64,000 bases of DNA from Sphingomonas elodea ATCC 31461 (GCF_000226955.1 NZ_AGFU01000009.1:1-64000); one strand, 5' to 3'; positions 17,014 through 27,482 are shown, numbered from the stretch's first letter. Notes: a model not told the origin generated them from the sequence alone. Numbers and translations: made by a program.

Positions 17014-18609
17014 TCACTGGCGCTGGGCCTGCTCCATCGCGGCGGCGGGCGCGGCCGGCAGGCGGAGCGTCAGCAAGTCGGGCGCGATCACCAGGCTGCC
17101 GCCCAGCTCACGCGCGAGATTGCGGGCCAGCCGCAGCGCGAAGCCGGTGCCGAGCAACGTCCCGTCCTCGTCCTGCTCGTCGTCGATGCCGAGCACCGAC
17201 TCGCCCGGATATTGGCCGAGCGCGCCGGGGCGATCGATGAGGATGGCGACGCGCTGCTCGGCCTCCAGCGCGAAGCGCACGCGCAGACGCTCGTCGCGCG
17301 CGGTGGCGGAAACCAGGGTGGCGAGCAGCCGCGCCAGCAGCCGCTCGACCGCGCGGCGATCGCCCGAGACATGCAGCTCGTCCTCGGCGATATCGATCGC
17401 CGAACCGCGCAGCTTGAGCAGTTCCCCGAGATCGTCCGCGATGCCGGCGAGCAGCGGGCGAAGCGCCACCTGCCCCTCCCCCAGCGACAGCGCCGCGCTC
17501 TCGATACGGGCGGCGAGGTCGAGATCGTCGATCGCCCCCAGCAGTTCGCGGGCCTGGGTGCGGATCACCGCCGCGCGATCGCGATAGGCTTCGGGCACCG
17601 GCCCCAGCATCTGGCTCTCGATCATCTCCGCGAAGCCGGCGATGGCGTTGGTCGGGGTGCGCAGCTCATGGACGATCTGGCGGAGCGCGTCGGCCTCTGG
17701 CGGCGGGCGCAGCGGTTCGGCGCGCTCGTCGGCGCGCGGCCGCCGGGCGGTGCCGCGATAGCCGGTGAAGCGGCCGGTCACCGGCTCGAACGCCGGCAGG
17801 GCGGAAACCAGCCAGTCGCCCGCGGCATCCGATTCGCCCTCGATGGTCATGCGCGCATTGGTGAAGCCTGCACGGCGCCGGAACGCGCCGCTCGCCACGC
17901 CGTCCAGCCGGCTGCCGCCGGGCAGTCCCTGCAGATCGAGCGACAGGCCGATCAGCGGTCCGCGGCTGACGCCGTCGACCCAACGGACGACGCCGGCCGC
18001 ATCGGTCTCGAAACGGAAGCTGCGGGCACGTTCGAGGGGGCGTGCGCCCTTCCCTGCCTCGCGCTCCCGGCGGTATCGTTCGATGCGGGCCATCAGATCG
18101 GCGACCGCGAACAAGCCTTCCGGCTCGCCCTCGGCCTGGGGAGCCGCCGGCGCCGCCTCGCCCACGACCGGGCTGTGATCGGGCAGGACGAAATCCACCG
18201 GGCCGAAGCTTTCGAGCGCGCGCGACACGGCCGGCGGAAGATCGCGACGGCCGCGCAGCACGTGGCGGGCGCCGGGCGCAAGCCGAGGCAGCAGCGCGAT
18301 CCACGACGCACCGTCCAGCACGGCGCTGCGCAGGATCGGCAGCGCGACGCGCAGTTCGTCGAGGACCAGCAGCGCGACCAAGGGCGGCGGCGGATTGGCA
18401 CCCTCCAGCGCGCGGGCGCTGGCGATGCGCACCTCCAGCGGCACCAGATCGCGGATCGCGGCCAGCACGTCGAGCGCCCGCGCCTCCGCCGGCACCCGTC
18501 CGCGGCCGATCAGGTCGACAAGCTGCCGCCAGGCGAGCGGCGCACCCGCCGCCGAGCACACGTCGCCCGCCAGCACCGTCTCCAGCGTATCATCAAAGCG
18601 CAGCGGCAA
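17014..18609 (-). CDS. sensor histidine kinase-like protein
   Basis: About 531 residues from TTG at 18609, reading LPLRFDDTLETVLAGD. The frame stays open to 18756, but that extension is poor in coding character and would leave 32 bases before the divergent Lrp gene. The N-terminal 200 residues match no recognised sensor. A PAS-like middle follows, then a HisKA helix with the phospho-acceptor histidine in QIVHELRTPTNAIAGFAEM. The ATPase end has a glycine box (GTGFALRLARNLARELGG), but the usual asparagine of the N box is not evident (LLATLVSATARDE). It may be a weak or degenerate kinase. No response regulator is adjacent and no membrane span is visible. Confidence 0.75.
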   Translation of the reverse strand: MPLRFDDTLETVLAGDVCSAAGAPLAWRQLVDLIGRGRVPAEARALDVLAAIRDLVPLEVRIASARALEGANPPPPLVALLVLDELRVALPILRSAVLDGASWIALLPRLAPGARHVLRGRRDLPPAVSRALESFGPVDFVLPDHSPVVGEAAPAAPQAEGEPEGLFAVADLMARIERYRREREAGKGARPLERARSFRFETDAAGVVRWVDGVSRGPLIGLSLDLQGLPGGSRLDGVASGAFRRRAGFTNARMTIEGESDAAGDWLVSALPAFEPVTGRFTGYRGTARRPRADERAEPLRPPPEADALRQIVHELRTPTNAIAGFAEMIESQMLGPVPEAYRDRAAVIRTQARELLGAIDDLDLAARIESAALSLGEGQVALRPLLAGIADDLGELLKLRGSAIDIAEDELHVSGDRRAVERLLARLLATLVSATARDERLRVRFALEAEQRVAILIDRPGALGQYPGESVLGIDDEQDEDGTLLGTGFALRLARNLARELGGSLVIAPDLLTLRLPAAPAAAMEQAQRQ

Positions 18610-18788
18610 GTCCCGTCGTCCCCCGAAAGGCGTGTTTCCGATCCCGCCCCTCCATACCGCCAAGCCGGTGCTGGTGGAAACAGTCCATTTCGGCACGTCG
18701 CAATGTGGGACAATTGCGTTGAAGCGTAATTTTATTGTGCTAACACGCGCAATCAAGAAACGAACTCGCTCAGGAGCCCCAGAAAAAA

Positions 18789-19262
18789 ATGCGATTCGAC
18801 GAGATCGACGTCCGGATCCTTGGACTACTCCAGGAAAATGGCCGCATGACCAATGTCGAGCTGGCCGACCGGGTCGGACTGACCGCGCCGCCCTGCCTGC
18901 GCCGCGTCCGCGCGCTGGAACAGGAAGGTGCCATCAAGGGATATCACGCCGCGCTGGACCCTGCCGCGCTGGGCTATAACCTCACCGTCTTCGCGATGGT
19001 GAGCCTTAAAAGTCAAGCCGAAAGCGATCTGCGGGCGTTCGAACAGCTCGTCGCCGAGATCCCGGAAGTGCGCGAATGCCACATGCTGAACGGCGAGATC
19101 GACTTCATCCTGAAGATCGTCGCGTCCGACCTGCAGAGCTTCCAGACGATCCTGACGACCCGGCTTACCACCGCCCCCAATGTCGAGCACGTCAAGACGT
19201 CGCTCACCATCCGCACCGCCAAGGCGCTGCCGGGCGTCCCGGTGCCCGATCACAAGGGCTGA
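18789..19262 (+). CDS. Lrp/AsnC-family transcriptional regulator
   Basis: A 157-residue protein. Residues 1-60 form the winged-helix DNA-binding domain (RILGLLQENGRMTNVELADR, then a recognition helix APPCLRRVRALE). Residues 65-150 form the RAM/AsnC effector-binding domain, with VRECHMLNGEIDFILKIV. Lrp-type regulators bind amino acids, assemble as dimers to octamers and often repress their own gene. The start is ATG at 18789. The upstream 180 bases are shared with the divergent kinase gene. The regulated amino acid or target cannot be read from the sequence. Confidence 0.92.
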   Translation: MRFDEIDVRILGLLQENGRMTNVELADRVGLTAPPCLRRVRALEQEGAIKGYHAALDPAALGYNLTVFAMVSLKSQAESDLRAFEQLVAEIPEVRECHMLNGEIDFILKIVASDLQSFQTILTTRLTTAPNVEHVKTSLTIRTAKALPGVPVPDHKG

Positions 19263-19265
19263 ACG

Positions 19266-19305
19266 AAAAAGGGGCGACCTGCACCAGGCCGCCCCTTCCT
19301 TTTTC
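19266..19305. terminator. bidirectional hairpin terminator
   Basis: AAGGGGCG at 19269-19276 pairs with CGCCCCTT at 19290-19297, with a further inner CCTG/CAGG pair. T runs follow on both strands (CCTTTTT on plus, CCTTTTTCG on minus). It serves the Lrp gene and the convergent TPR gene. Confidence 0.85.
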
Positions 19306-19318
19306 GAGACCCGAAGGA

Positions 19319-20602
19319 TCAGGTCAGCGCCGGCAGATCCAGCGCGACCGTCCACAATGCGGCCAGATCGACCGCCGGGGCCGCCTTGATCTGACCGAAG
19401 GCGGTGCGGGCATCGTCCTTGCGGCCGAGATTGTAGAGCGCGATGCCGCGGTGCAGGTTGACGTCGTCGGCCGAAACGCCGCCCTTCTGCAGCGCCACGT
19501 CGTACAGTTCGACGGCCTTGGCAAAGTCGCCCGAGGCGAGGAACGCGTCGCCGGTCTGCGCCGCCATCTTGCCGTTCGCGGCAGCCTGCGACTGCTTGAC
19601 CAGCGGGGTGAGCGAGCCTTCCGCCTTCGCCTTGGCCTGGGCCGAGGCATAGATGCGCGCGACGTCCGGATTGCCCGCCGGGATCTTGCCCGAGGCCTTG
19701 CCCTCGTCGATCGCCGCGACGGCTTCCCACGGCAGGCCCGCCGAGTTCACCGATTCCGCATAGTCGATATAGTCGTTCTGGTCGGCCATCACCTTGGTGG
19801 TGCGGAGCAGGCGATACAGGTCGATGCGCTGCGCCGAGGTGAGGCGGCCGCCGGCCGAATCCGCGCTGCCGCGCATCACCAGCACGCCCCAGCGCCAGTT
19901 CTGCTTGGTCGGATAGTCGGCGATCATCTTCTTCATCCACTCCGCGGTCGCGGCGCGGTTGCCCGTCGCATAGACGCGCGGGATGGCGAACTGGTACCAG
20001 GCGACCGGCGGCTTCTGGCCCGACGCCTTCACCGCCTGGATGGCGCGATCGACCTCGGCGACCGATTCGTTCGGCTTGCCGGTCTGCGCATAGGCGTTGG
20101 CGAGCGCGATCGAGATGTCGAAGTCGGTGTTGCCGGCCTCGCGCGCCTTCAGCAGATTGTCGATGCCTTCGGCATACTTCTTCTCGTTCAGCGCCTGGTT
20201 GCCGACGATCGTGTAATATTGGCGCTTGTAGATCGGCAGCTCGTTCGCGGGGGTACGCGGGCTGGCGATCAGGATCGGCAGCGTCTTGGTGAGACCCGCC
20301 ATGTCGTTCGAGCCAATCTGCACGCGCGAGCGCAGATAGGCGGCATAATATTTCTCGTCGTCATTCTGCACGACCGCATCGAGCGCGTCGAGCGCGGGGG
20401 CGGCAGCGGCCCAGTTCTTCGCCTGCACCGCTTCCATCGCGGGCTGGGCTGCCTTGCGGAAGGCATCGCCCACCTTCAGTGCGTTGGGATCTTCCTTGGC
20501 TGCGCCCTTCTTTTCCTTCTGGGCGAGAGCCGGCGTGGTCACCATTGCGGTCGAACCCAGCGCAAGCATCGCGGTCAGCGCAAGCTTCGAAACAAACTTC
20601 AT
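19319..20602 (-). CDS. exported tetratricopeptide-repeat protein
   Basis: A 427-residue protein from ATG at 20602, with GGAGAG upstream. A signal peptide (MKFVSKLALTAMLALGSTAM, cut near ALAQ) is followed by a lysine/glutamate-rich start and then a solenoid of TPR-like helix pairs. Examples are YYTIVGNQALNEKKYAEGID around residues 120-140 and LHRGIALYNLGRKDDARTAF near the C-terminus. It is probably a periplasmic scaffold. A partner is not evident from the neighbours (convergent Lrp gene, divergent gyrA). The longer open frame upstream of 20602 lacks coding character. Confidence 0.82.
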   Translation of the reverse strand: MKFVSKLALTAMLALGSTAMVTTPALAQKEKKGAAKEDPNALKVGDAFRKAAQPAMEAVQAKNWAAAAPALDALDAVVQNDDEKYYAAYLRSRVQIGSNDMAGLTKTLPILIASPRTPANELPIYKRQYYTIVGNQALNEKKYAEGIDNLLKAREAGNTDFDISIALANAYAQTGKPNESVAEVDRAIQAVKASGQKPPVAWYQFAIPRVYATGNRAATAEWMKKMIADYPTKQNWRWGVLVMRGSADSAGGRLTSAQRIDLYRLLRTTKVMADQNDYIDYAESVNSAGLPWEAVAAIDEGKASGKIPAGNPDVARIYASAQAKAKAEGSLTPLVKQSQAAANGKMAAQTGDAFLASGDFAKAVELYDVALQKGGVSADDVNLHRGIALYNLGRKDDARTAFGQIKAAPAVDLAALWTVALDLPALT

Positions 20603-20859
20603 CTGAAACTCTCCTCGTCGGCCAGGCGGCGTCGCGGTTCCTGTAAAGGCGCACTGTACACCATTCAAGCACGCTTGCCGTGTGGTGAAACGGCTGAACG
20701 CGGCTTGAACAACCGCCATTGCGGACCGGAAACGTTCGTTTCCGCACTTGGCTCCCAATGTTCCCCACGCGCGTGCGTACGCGCGGGCGCGGGGTTGGCA
20801 GGAGGCATGCGGGCGGCTAGAGCCATCGCAGCGTAACAAAAACCCGAAAGTATGCCGCT

Positions 20860-23604
20860 TTGACCGACGAGACCCTGCTCGCCGACCCTTCTGACATTAC
20901 CCCGATCTCGATCGTCGACGAGATGAAGACCTCGTACCTCGATTACGCGATGAGCGTGATCGTGGCGCGCGCCCTGCCCGACGTTCGTGACGGCCTGAAG
21001 CCCGTCCACCGCCGCATCCTCTATGCCGCGCAGGAAGGCGGCTATGTCGCCGGACGGCCCTACCGCAAGTCCGCCCGCCTGGTCGGTGACGTGATGGGTA
21101 AATACCACCCGCACGGCGACAGCTCGATCTACGACGCGATGGCCCGCATGGCGCAGGACTGGGCGATGCGCGTGCCGCTGATCGACGGCCAGGGCAATTT
21201 CGGCTCGATGGACCCGGATCCGCCCGCCGCGATGCGCTACACCGAAGCACGCCTCGCCCGCGTGGCGACGGCGCTGCTCGACGATATCGAGAAGGACACG
21301 GTCGACTTCGTGCCGAACTATGACGGTTCGGAAAGCGAACCGTCGGTACTCCCTGCCCGCTTCCCCAACCTGCTGGTCAACGGCGCGGGCGGCATCGCGG
21401 TCGGCATGGCGACCAACATTCCGCCGCACAATCTCGGCGAAGTGATCAACGCCTGCCTCGCCTATATCGATAACGGAGCAGTCACCGCCGAAGAGCTGAT
21501 GGAGATCGTCCCCGGTCCGGACTTCCCGACCGGCGCGGTGATCCTCGGCCGTTCGGGCTGCCGTTCGGCCTATCAGACCGGGCGCGGCTCGATCCTGGTC
21601 CGCTCGCGCCACGAATTCGAGCAGCGCGGCGAACGCCGCTCGATCGTGCTCACCGAAATTCCCTACCAGCAGGGCAAGAACGCCCTCGTGGAGAAGATCG
21701 CCGAGGCCGCCAAGGAAAAGCGGATCGAAGGCGTTTCCGACATCCGCGACGAAAGCTCGCGGGAGGGCGTGCGCATCGTCATCGACCTGCGCCGCGACGC
21801 AACGCCCGAGGTGGTGCTCAACCAGATCTGGCGGAATACGCCGGCGCAATCGAGCTTCCCGGCCAACATGCTCGCGATCCGCGGCGGCCGCCCGGAACTG
21901 CTCAACCTGCGCGACATCATCGAGGCCTTCGTCAAGTTCCGCGAGGAGGTCATCACCCGCCGCTCGAAGTTCGAGCTGGCCAAGGCGCGCGACCGTGCGC
22001 ACATCTTGCTCGGCCTGGTGATCGCGGTCACCAATCTCGACGAGATGGTGAAGATCATCCGCGGCTCGTCGAGCCCGGCCGCCGCGCGCGAAGCCCTGCT
22101 CGCCCGCGAATGGCCGATCGCCGAGATCGCGCCGTACATCCGCCTCGTGGAAGCCGTCGACACCGAAGTCACCGGCGATACCTATCGCCTGTCCGACACC
22201 CAGGTCCGCGCGATCCTCGACCTGCGCCTGCACCGCCTCACCGCGCTCGGCCGCGACGAGATCGGCGACGAGCTCAAGGAACTCGCCGATTCGATCGCCG
22301 AGCTGCTCGAGATTCTCGGCAATCGTGCGAAACTGTATGAAGTGCTGCGCGGCGAGCTGGTGCTGATCCGCGACACCTATGCCACCCCGCGCAAGACCGA
22401 GATCGCCGCTGCCGCCGACGGCATCGACGACGAGGACCTGATCGAGCGCGAGGACATGGTCGTCACCGTCACGGTCCAGGGCTATATCAAGCGCACCCCG
22501 CTCGATGCCTTCCGCGCCCAGGCGCGCGGCGGCAAGGGCCGCGCCGGCATGGCGACCAAGGACGAGGACGCGATCACCGAGCTGTTCGTCACCTCGACGC
22601 ACACGCCGGTGCTGTTCTTCTCCACCCTCGGCCGCGTCTATCGCATGAAGGTGTGGAAGCTGCCCGAGGGCGGCCCCGCCACCCGCGGCCGGCCGATGAT
22701 CAACCTGCTGCCGCTTGCGAGTGGCGAGACCATCTCCACCGTGCTGCCGCTGCCGGAGGACGAGGACGAGTGGGCGAACCTCCACGTGATGTTCGCCACC
22801 GCCAAGGGCAACGTACGCCGGAACAGCATGGACCTGTTCACCAACGTGCCCTCGAACGGCAAGATCGCGATGAAGTTCGAAGGCGAGGACGAGGACGATC
22901 GCCTGATCGGCGTCGCCCTGCTCAACGAGGGCGACGACGTGCTGCTGGCGACGCGCGCCGGCAAGGCGATCCGCTTTCCCGGCGAGGACGTCCGCGCCTT
23001 CCAGAGCCGGGCTTCCACCGGCGTGCGCGGCATGCGGCTGGCCGATGGCGACCAGGTGATGTCGCTCTCGATCCTCCACCGCTCGGGCGCCAGCCAGGAA
23101 GAGCGCGACACCTATCTGCGCTTCGCTCCCTGGAAGGGCGAGCGCGAGGGCGAGTGCGAACTCGCGCCCGAGAAGTACGAGGAGATGAAGGCGCGCGAGC
23201 AGTTCATCCTCACCGTCTGCGCCAACGGCTATGGCAAGCTCAGCTCGGCCTATGAATATCGCCGCACGGGCCGCGGCGGCCAGGGCATCACCAATATCGA
23301 CAACATCGCCCGCAACGGGCCGGTGGTGGCGAGCTTCCCGGCGACCAAGGGCCATCAGCTGATGCTGGTGACCGATCAGGCCAAGATGATCCGCATGTCG
23401 CTGGGCGACCTGCGCGTCATCGGCCGCAACTCGGCGGGCGTGCGGCTGTTCAACGTCGCGGCGAACGAGCATGTCGTCTCGGCGGCGCGCATCGAGGAGA
23501 GCGAGGACGAGGCCGAGATGAACCTGGGCGACGGCGCGGTGGCCGGCGAAGCGACCCCGGACGCGGTGCCGGGCGAAGACCTGGCCGACGGCGGCGAGGC
23601 CTGA
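20860..23604 (+). CDS. gyrA: DNA gyrase subunit A
   Basis: A 914-residue GyrA. It makes and reseals the double-strand break that lets gyrase add negative supercoils; it works as A2B2 with GyrB. The catalytic tyrosine is Tyr127 in [12 protein letters not shown]. The quinolone-determining region reads [13 protein letters not shown]; the positions equal to E. coli Ser83 and Asp87 are Ser88 and Asp92, so no classical resistance change is seen. The C-terminal wrapping domain has the GyrA box QARGGKG and an acidic tail. The start is TTG at 20860 without a clear Shine-Dalgarno; the ATG eight bases upstream hits a stop after three codons. A DUF952 gene follows after two bases. Confidence 0.97.
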   Translation: MTDETLLADPSDITPISIVDEMKTSYLDYAMSVIVARALPDVRDGLKPVHRRILYAAQEGGYVAGRPYRKSARLVGDVMGKYHPHGDSSIYDAMARMAQDWAMRVPLIDGQGNFGSMDPDPPAAMRYTEARLARVATALLDDIEKDTVDFVPNYDGSESEPSVLPARFPNLLVNGAGGIAVGMATNIPPHNLGEVINACLAYIDNGAVTAEELMEIVPGPDFPTGAVILGRSGCRSAYQTGRGSILVRSRHEFEQRGERRSIVLTEIPYQQGKNALVEKIAEAAKEKRIEGVSDIRDESSREGVRIVIDLRRDATPEVVLNQIWRNTPAQSSFPANMLAIRGGRPELLNLRDIIEAFVKFREEVITRRSKFELAKARDRAHILLGLVIAVTNLDEMVKIIRGSSSPAAAREALLAREWPIAEIAPYIRLVEAVDTEVTGDTYRLSDTQVRAILDLRLHRLTALGRDEIGDELKELADSIAELLEILGNRAKLYEVLRGELVLIRDTYATPRKTEIAAAADGIDDEDLIEREDMVVTVTVQGYIKRTPLDAFRAQARGGKGRAGMATKDEDAITELFVTSTHTPVLFFSTLGRVYRMKVWKLPEGGPATRGRPMINLLPLASGETISTVLPLPEDEDEWANLHVMFATAKGNVRRNSMDLFTNVPSNGKIAMKFEGEDEDDRLIGVALLNEGDDVLLATRAGKAIRFPGEDVRAFQSRASTGVRGMRLADGDQVMSLSILHRSGASQEERDTYLRFAPWKGEREGECELAPEKYEEMKAREQFILTVCANGYGKLSSAYEYRRTGRGGQGITNIDNIARNGPVVASFPATKGHQLMLVTDQAKMIRMSLGDLRVIGRNSAGVRLFNVAANEHVVSAARIEESEDEAEMNLGDGAVAGEATPDAVPGEDLADGGEA

Positions 23605-23606
23605 GC

Positions 23607-23960
23607 ATGGCCGAGATGCCCCTCACCGCCTACAAGATCCTGACGCAGGACCAGATGGACACGCTCGAACGCGAGCGTGTCTTCCTGGGCGCGCCGATCG
23701 ATCTGGCGGACGGTTATATCCACCTCTCCACCGCCGCGCAGGCGCAGGAGACGCTGGAGAAGCATTTCGCCGGCCAGACGGGCCTGTGGCTGGCGGCCGT
23801 GGACCTCGCGGCGCTGGGCGACACGGTGCGCTGGGAGCCCTCGCGCGGCGGCCAGCTCTTCCCCCACATCTACGGCCCGCTGCCGCTGGGCGCGGTGACC
23901 GCGTACAGCGAAGTGGGCTACGCGCCGGACGGCATCCTGCGCCTGCCGGTGGCGGGTTGA
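23607..23960 (+). CDS. DUF952 family protein
   Basis: A 117-residue protein whose ATG lies two bases after the gyrA stop, so it is probably co-transcribed. DUF952 marks include YKILTQDQMDTLE, then GYIHLSTAAQAQETLEKHFA, and the end LFPHIYGPLPLGAV. The fold is a small alpha/beta barrel resembling ADP-ribosyl-transferase-like or glutathione-related proteins in some comparisons; no reaction is established. There is no signal peptide. The gene is usual beside housekeeping genes in this group and is probably cytosolic. Confidence 0.85.
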   Translation: MAEMPLTAYKILTQDQMDTLERERVFLGAPIDLADGYIHLSTAAQAQETLEKHFAGQTGLWLAAVDLAALGDTVRWEPSRGGQLFPHIYGPLPLGAVTAYSEVGYAPDGILRLPVAG

Positions 23961-24028
23961 AAAAAGTCTGAAAACATCGCTTGACGGCGCCGGCCCCGGA
24001 ACGTAATTGGCCGCCTCCGCCAAGCAAT

Positions 24029-24104
24029 GGCCCCTTCGTCTAGCGGTCTAGGACGTCGCCCTCTCACGGCGAAAACACGGGTTCGAGTCCCGTAGGGGTC
24101 ACCA
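24029..24104 (+). tRNA. tRNA-Glu (CTC)
   Basis: Acceptor GGCCCCT pairs with AGGGGTC, discriminator A and encoded CCA (24102-24104). The anticodon loop CTCTCAC in stem TCGCC/GGCGA gives CTC. The T-arm has GGGTTCGAGTCCC. The downstream side starts an accessory stretch (TonB receptor to Abi gene). Confidence 0.95.
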
Positions 24105-24304
24105 TCTCTTGCGCGCCTGGGGTGACGGCATCCCGCCCCGATATGTTTCAAGCATCGTCAAGTAACCAACGGGCGCACAGCCGCTGACGTTGGCGGCCCT
24201 CCCCTCCGGACGACCCCGGACACGGCATTCACCGAAATTTATCCGTCTTCGGTCAGAAGGCTACGCAAACCAAAGCAATAGCTGGGGATTGAGAGGTGGC
24301 CGTT

Positions 24305-27034
24305 ATGTCGAAGCGCGCGTTCTTGGTTTCTACCGGGGTTCTCGCACTCCTGTCCACGCCGGCGGTGGCACAGGACCTGCGCGGTTCTGCCGCCAACACG
24401 CCCGCAGCCGCCGAAAACGAATCTCCGAACACCGCCGACATCGTCGTCACCGCGACCCGCCGCTCCGAACGCCTGTCGAGCGTGCCGATCGCGGTCTCCG
24501 CCTTCGGCCAGGCCGCACTCCAGAATTCCGGCGCGACCGATATTCGCCAGATGACGCAGATCGCGCCGTCGCTCCTCGTTTCCTCCACCGGTTCCGAAGC
24601 CAATGCCTCTGCCCGCGTACGCGGCATCGGCACCGTCGGCGACAATCCAGGCCTGGAAAGCTCGGTCGCGGTGTTCATCGACGGCATCTATCGCAGCCGC
24701 ACCGGCTCCGGCCTGAACGACATAGGCGAGATCGAGCGGATCGAGGTGTTGCGCGGCCCCCAGGGCACGCTCTCCGGCCGCAACTCCTCCGCCGGCGCCA
24801 TCAGCATCTATACCAAGCTGCCCGAGTTCAAATTCGGCGGATTCGGCGAGGCCACCTATGGCAACTACAACGCCGTCCGCCTGTCCGGCGCCCTCACCGG
24901 CCCGGTGGTGCAGGACCTGCTCGCCTTCCGTATCGACGGTGTATACTCGAAGCGCGACGGCTATCTGTACGACGTCGTCAACAAGACCGATTTCAACGAT
25001 CGCAATCGCTATTTCGTTCGCGGCCAGCTGCTGTTCACGGTCAATCCCGACCTCGGCATCCGCCTGATCGCCGACTATACGCATCGCAAGGAAAAGTGCT
25101 GCGGCGCGGTCTATGTCGACACGCGCGAGAAGCTGGATGCCACCCCCGGCGTGCCCGGCGACTATGCGATCAACCCCGCCGGCAACCGCGTCTCCGCGAT
25201 CCTGCGCAGCATGGGCGCCGTACTGCCGAGCGACGGCGATCCGTACAACCGCCAGATCGCGCAGACGCCGGGCCGCGCCTATGCGAATCTTACCACCGAC
25301 TATGGCATCTCCGCCCGCGTGCGCTGGAACATCGGGGCGACCCAGCTCACCTCGCTGACCGCCTATCGCGAGTACCAGTCCGACGGCGCGGCGGACATCG
25401 ATTACGGCAATCTGGACATCGCCTACCGGCCCAATGACGGCAACAGCTATCGCCGCTTCCACACCTTCAGCCACGAAAGCCGTTTCTCGGGCACGATCCT
25501 GGGCGACAAGCTCGACTGGCTGGTCGGCGGCTATTTCGCGCACGAGACGCTGCAAGTGGCGGACAATCTGCGCTTCGGCACCCAGTATGGCGCCTTCGCG
25601 GCCTGCCGGATGGTGGCGACGCTCAATCCGACCGCGGCCTTGCGCGACCCCACCCGCCCCGGCTGCCTGAGCGCCGCCGGCCGCGCGGCGCTCACCCCGG
25701 CGGTGGGCCCGCAGATCATCGGCGGCATCGACCGGCTGAGCACGCTCAACGACCTGGGCAGCATCCGTGACCAATATGACCAGACCAGCGAGAACTGGGC
25801 GCTGTTCACCCACAATATCTACAAGCTCACCAAGACGCTGAGCTTCACGCTTGGCGCCCGCTACACGCACGAGAGCAAGACGCTGAAGGCGGCGTTCAAC
25901 AACAACAACACCGTCTGCCCGGCGCAGCAGGCCGCGATGGGGCCGCTGCTCGCCAGCAGCAACGCGACGCTGCAGTCGCTCGCCGCCGGCATCGTGACGC
26001 TCACCTGCACCGGCAATTCGACGGCGGCGCTCACCGGCGTACCGTTCAGCGACAGGTTCAAGGAAGGTCAGCTGACCGGCACCGCCGTGCTCTCCTGGAA
26101 GCCCTCGGAGCGTACGCTGGCCTATGTCTCCTTCGCGCGCGGCTACAAGGCGGGCGGGTACAATCTCGATCGCTCGGACCTGTCGACGACCGTGTTCGCC
26201 ACGCCGCAGCCCGCCGCCGCCGCCAATCTGCGCTTCGATCCCGAGACGGTGAACGCGTACGAACTCGGCCTGAAATACACCTCCCGCCGGGTGACCGCGA
26301 ACGTGGCGCTGTACCGATCGGAATTCGCCAATTTCCAGCTGAATACCTTCAACGGCACCGCCTTTATCGTCCAGAATATCGGCGGGTGCAGCAGCGCGCT
26401 GAACGGTGCGGACCGCGACAACAGTTCGGCCACCGGCGCCTGCACCGGCAGCGTCGGCAAGGGCGTGGTGACGCAGGGCGTGGAACTGGAAGTCGGGCTC
26501 TATCCCACCTCCAACTTCACCGTGAACCTGGGGTACACGCTGGCCGATGCCAAACACCGCAACAATCTGGTGGGCTCCAAGGCGGGCGAGCCGCTCAACG
26601 CGCAGCTTTTCCTGCTGCCGGGCAGCGAGATGTCGAACGCGCCGCGCAACACCGTGACCAGCGCCGTGACCTGGACGCCGGCGATCGGCAGCAGCGGGCT
26701 GACGGGCCTGTTCTATGTCGATGGCCGCCTGACCAGCGACTATAACACCGGCTCCGACCTGTTCGCCGAGAAGCGGCAGGATGGCTTCCTGACGGTGAAT
26801 GCCCGCCTCGGCATCCGCGGCCCCGACGAGAAATGGGCGGTGGAGCTGTGGGCGCAGAACCTGCTCGACACCAACTATCAGCAGGTCGCCTTCAGCCTGC
26901 CCTTCCAGGGCTCCGGCAGCCTATCGCAGGTGCGTGCGTTCGGCGCGCCGGCCTTTGCGACCGGCAACGCCCTGTTCGGCTCGTTCCTGGCCGAACCGCG
27001 CACCTATGGCCTGACCGTCCGCACGCGGTTCTGA
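24305..27034 (+). CDS. TonB-dependent receptor
   Basis: A 909-residue outer-membrane receptor from ATG at 24305, chosen because GAGAGG lies upstream; an in-frame GTG three codons earlier is possible. A signal peptide ends near TPAVAQ. The plug domain has the TonB-box-like DIVVTATRRSERLSSVPIAV and the RVRGIGTVGDN and VLRGPQGTLSGRNSSAGAIS segments. A 22-strand barrel follows, closing with YGLTVRTRF, whose terminal Phe is typical for BAM-dependent insertion. It imports a large substrate using proton-motive force through TonB-ExbBD. This iron/complex-type subgroup is abundant in sphingomonads. The ligand is not deducible, and the next genes give no clue. Confidence 0.93.
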   Translation: MSKRAFLVSTGVLALLSTPAVAQDLRGSAANTPAAAENESPNTADIVVTATRRSERLSSVPIAVSAFGQAALQNSGATDIRQMTQIAPSLLVSSTGSEANASARVRGIGTVGDNPGLESSVAVFIDGIYRSRTGSGLNDIGEIERIEVLRGPQGTLSGRNSSAGAISIYTKLPEFKFGGFGEATYGNYNAVRLSGALTGPVVQDLLAFRIDGVYSKRDGYLYDVVNKTDFNDRNRYFVRGQLLFTVNPDLGIRLIADYTHRKEKCCGAVYVDTREKLDATPGVPGDYAINPAGNRVSAILRSMGAVLPSDGDPYNRQIAQTPGRAYANLTTDYGISARVRWNIGATQLTSLTAYREYQSDGAADIDYGNLDIAYRPNDGNSYRRFHTFSHESRFSGTILGDKLDWLVGGYFAHETLQVADNLRFGTQYGAFAACRMVATLNPTAALRDPTRPGCLSAAGRAALTPAVGPQIIGGIDRLSTLNDLGSIRDQYDQTSENWALFTHNIYKLTKTLSFTLGARYTHESKTLKAAFNNNNTVCPAQQAAMGPLLASSNATLQSLAAGIVTLTCTGNSTAALTGVPFSDRFKEGQLTGTAVLSWKPSERTLAYVSFARGYKAGGYNLDRSDLSTTVFATPQPAAAANLRFDPETVNAYELGLKYTSRRVTANVALYRSEFANFQLNTFNGTAFIVQNIGGCSSALNGADRDNSSATGACTGSVGKGVVTQGVELEVGLYPTSNFTVNLGYTLADAKHRNNLVGSKAGEPLNAQLFLLPGSEMSNAPRNTVTSAVTWTPAIGSSGLTGLFYVDGRLTSDYNTGSDLFAEKRQDGFLTVNARLGIRGPDEKWAVELWAQNLLDTNYQQVAFSLPFQGSGSLSQVRAFGAPAFATGNALFGSFLAEPRTYGLTVRTRF

Positions 27035-27062
27035 CCGGCTGGGTCTTCTCCTGCCCGGCCCG

Positions 27063-27378
27063 GGGGAGGAGACCCCGCCTGTTTCCCCGCCCGCCCCCCG
27101 CCATGGCGGCTGGATCATCGCCGCGTGCATGTGCGCCTCCTAGCCTCGCCTTTCTCGACGGATCGGTGACCAACGTCGCGCTCCCGACGATCGGGGCGAG
27201 CCTGCAGGCCAACCCGGCGACGCTGCCCTGGATCATCAACGCCTATCTGCTCCCGCTCTCCGCGCTGCTGCGGTTCGCGGGTGCGACGGGGGACTATTTC
27301 GGCCGGCGCCGGATGCTGATCCTGGGTGTCGCGATCTTCGCGCTGGCCTCGCTCGGCTGCGCGCTTTCGCCGGGATGA
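27063..27378 (+). pseudogene. MFS transporter stub (DHA2 type), frameshifted and truncated
   Basis: In one frame RHGGWIIAACMCAS ends in a TAG at about 27,138. One base further along the other frame continues as LAFLDGSVTNVALPTIG and DYFGRRRMLILGVAIFALAS, then stops after ALSPG. Together these are the first two to three spans of a drug:H+ antiporter-2 family exporter. The T at 27,138 is the likely inserted base. A full protein is about 450-500 residues, so over 80 percent is missing. The neighbouring VIT1-type gene follows 104 bases later. No function expected. Confidence 0.72.
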
Positions 27379-27482
27379 CGATGGGGGGCATCCTTTGCCC
27401 CGACGCACCCCACGGGAACTCCCCCATTGCCGCCGCCCTGTCGCCGCCCCATCCTCCCGTCGCCACCACCGGAGGATCCCCC

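Noticed and set aside
21104-21136. Quinolone-resistance change in gyrA
   Set aside because: Ser88 and Asp92, equal to E. coli Ser83 and Asp87, are the sensitive residues.
20665-23472. 935-residue open frame antisense to gyrA
   Set aside because: It mirrors gyrA codons in a GC-rich genome and has no domain; gyrA itself is certain.
24239-26557. 772-residue frame antisense to the TonB receptor
   Set aside because: Compositional shadow, repetitive Arg/Gly/Ala/Val content, no motif or ribosome site.
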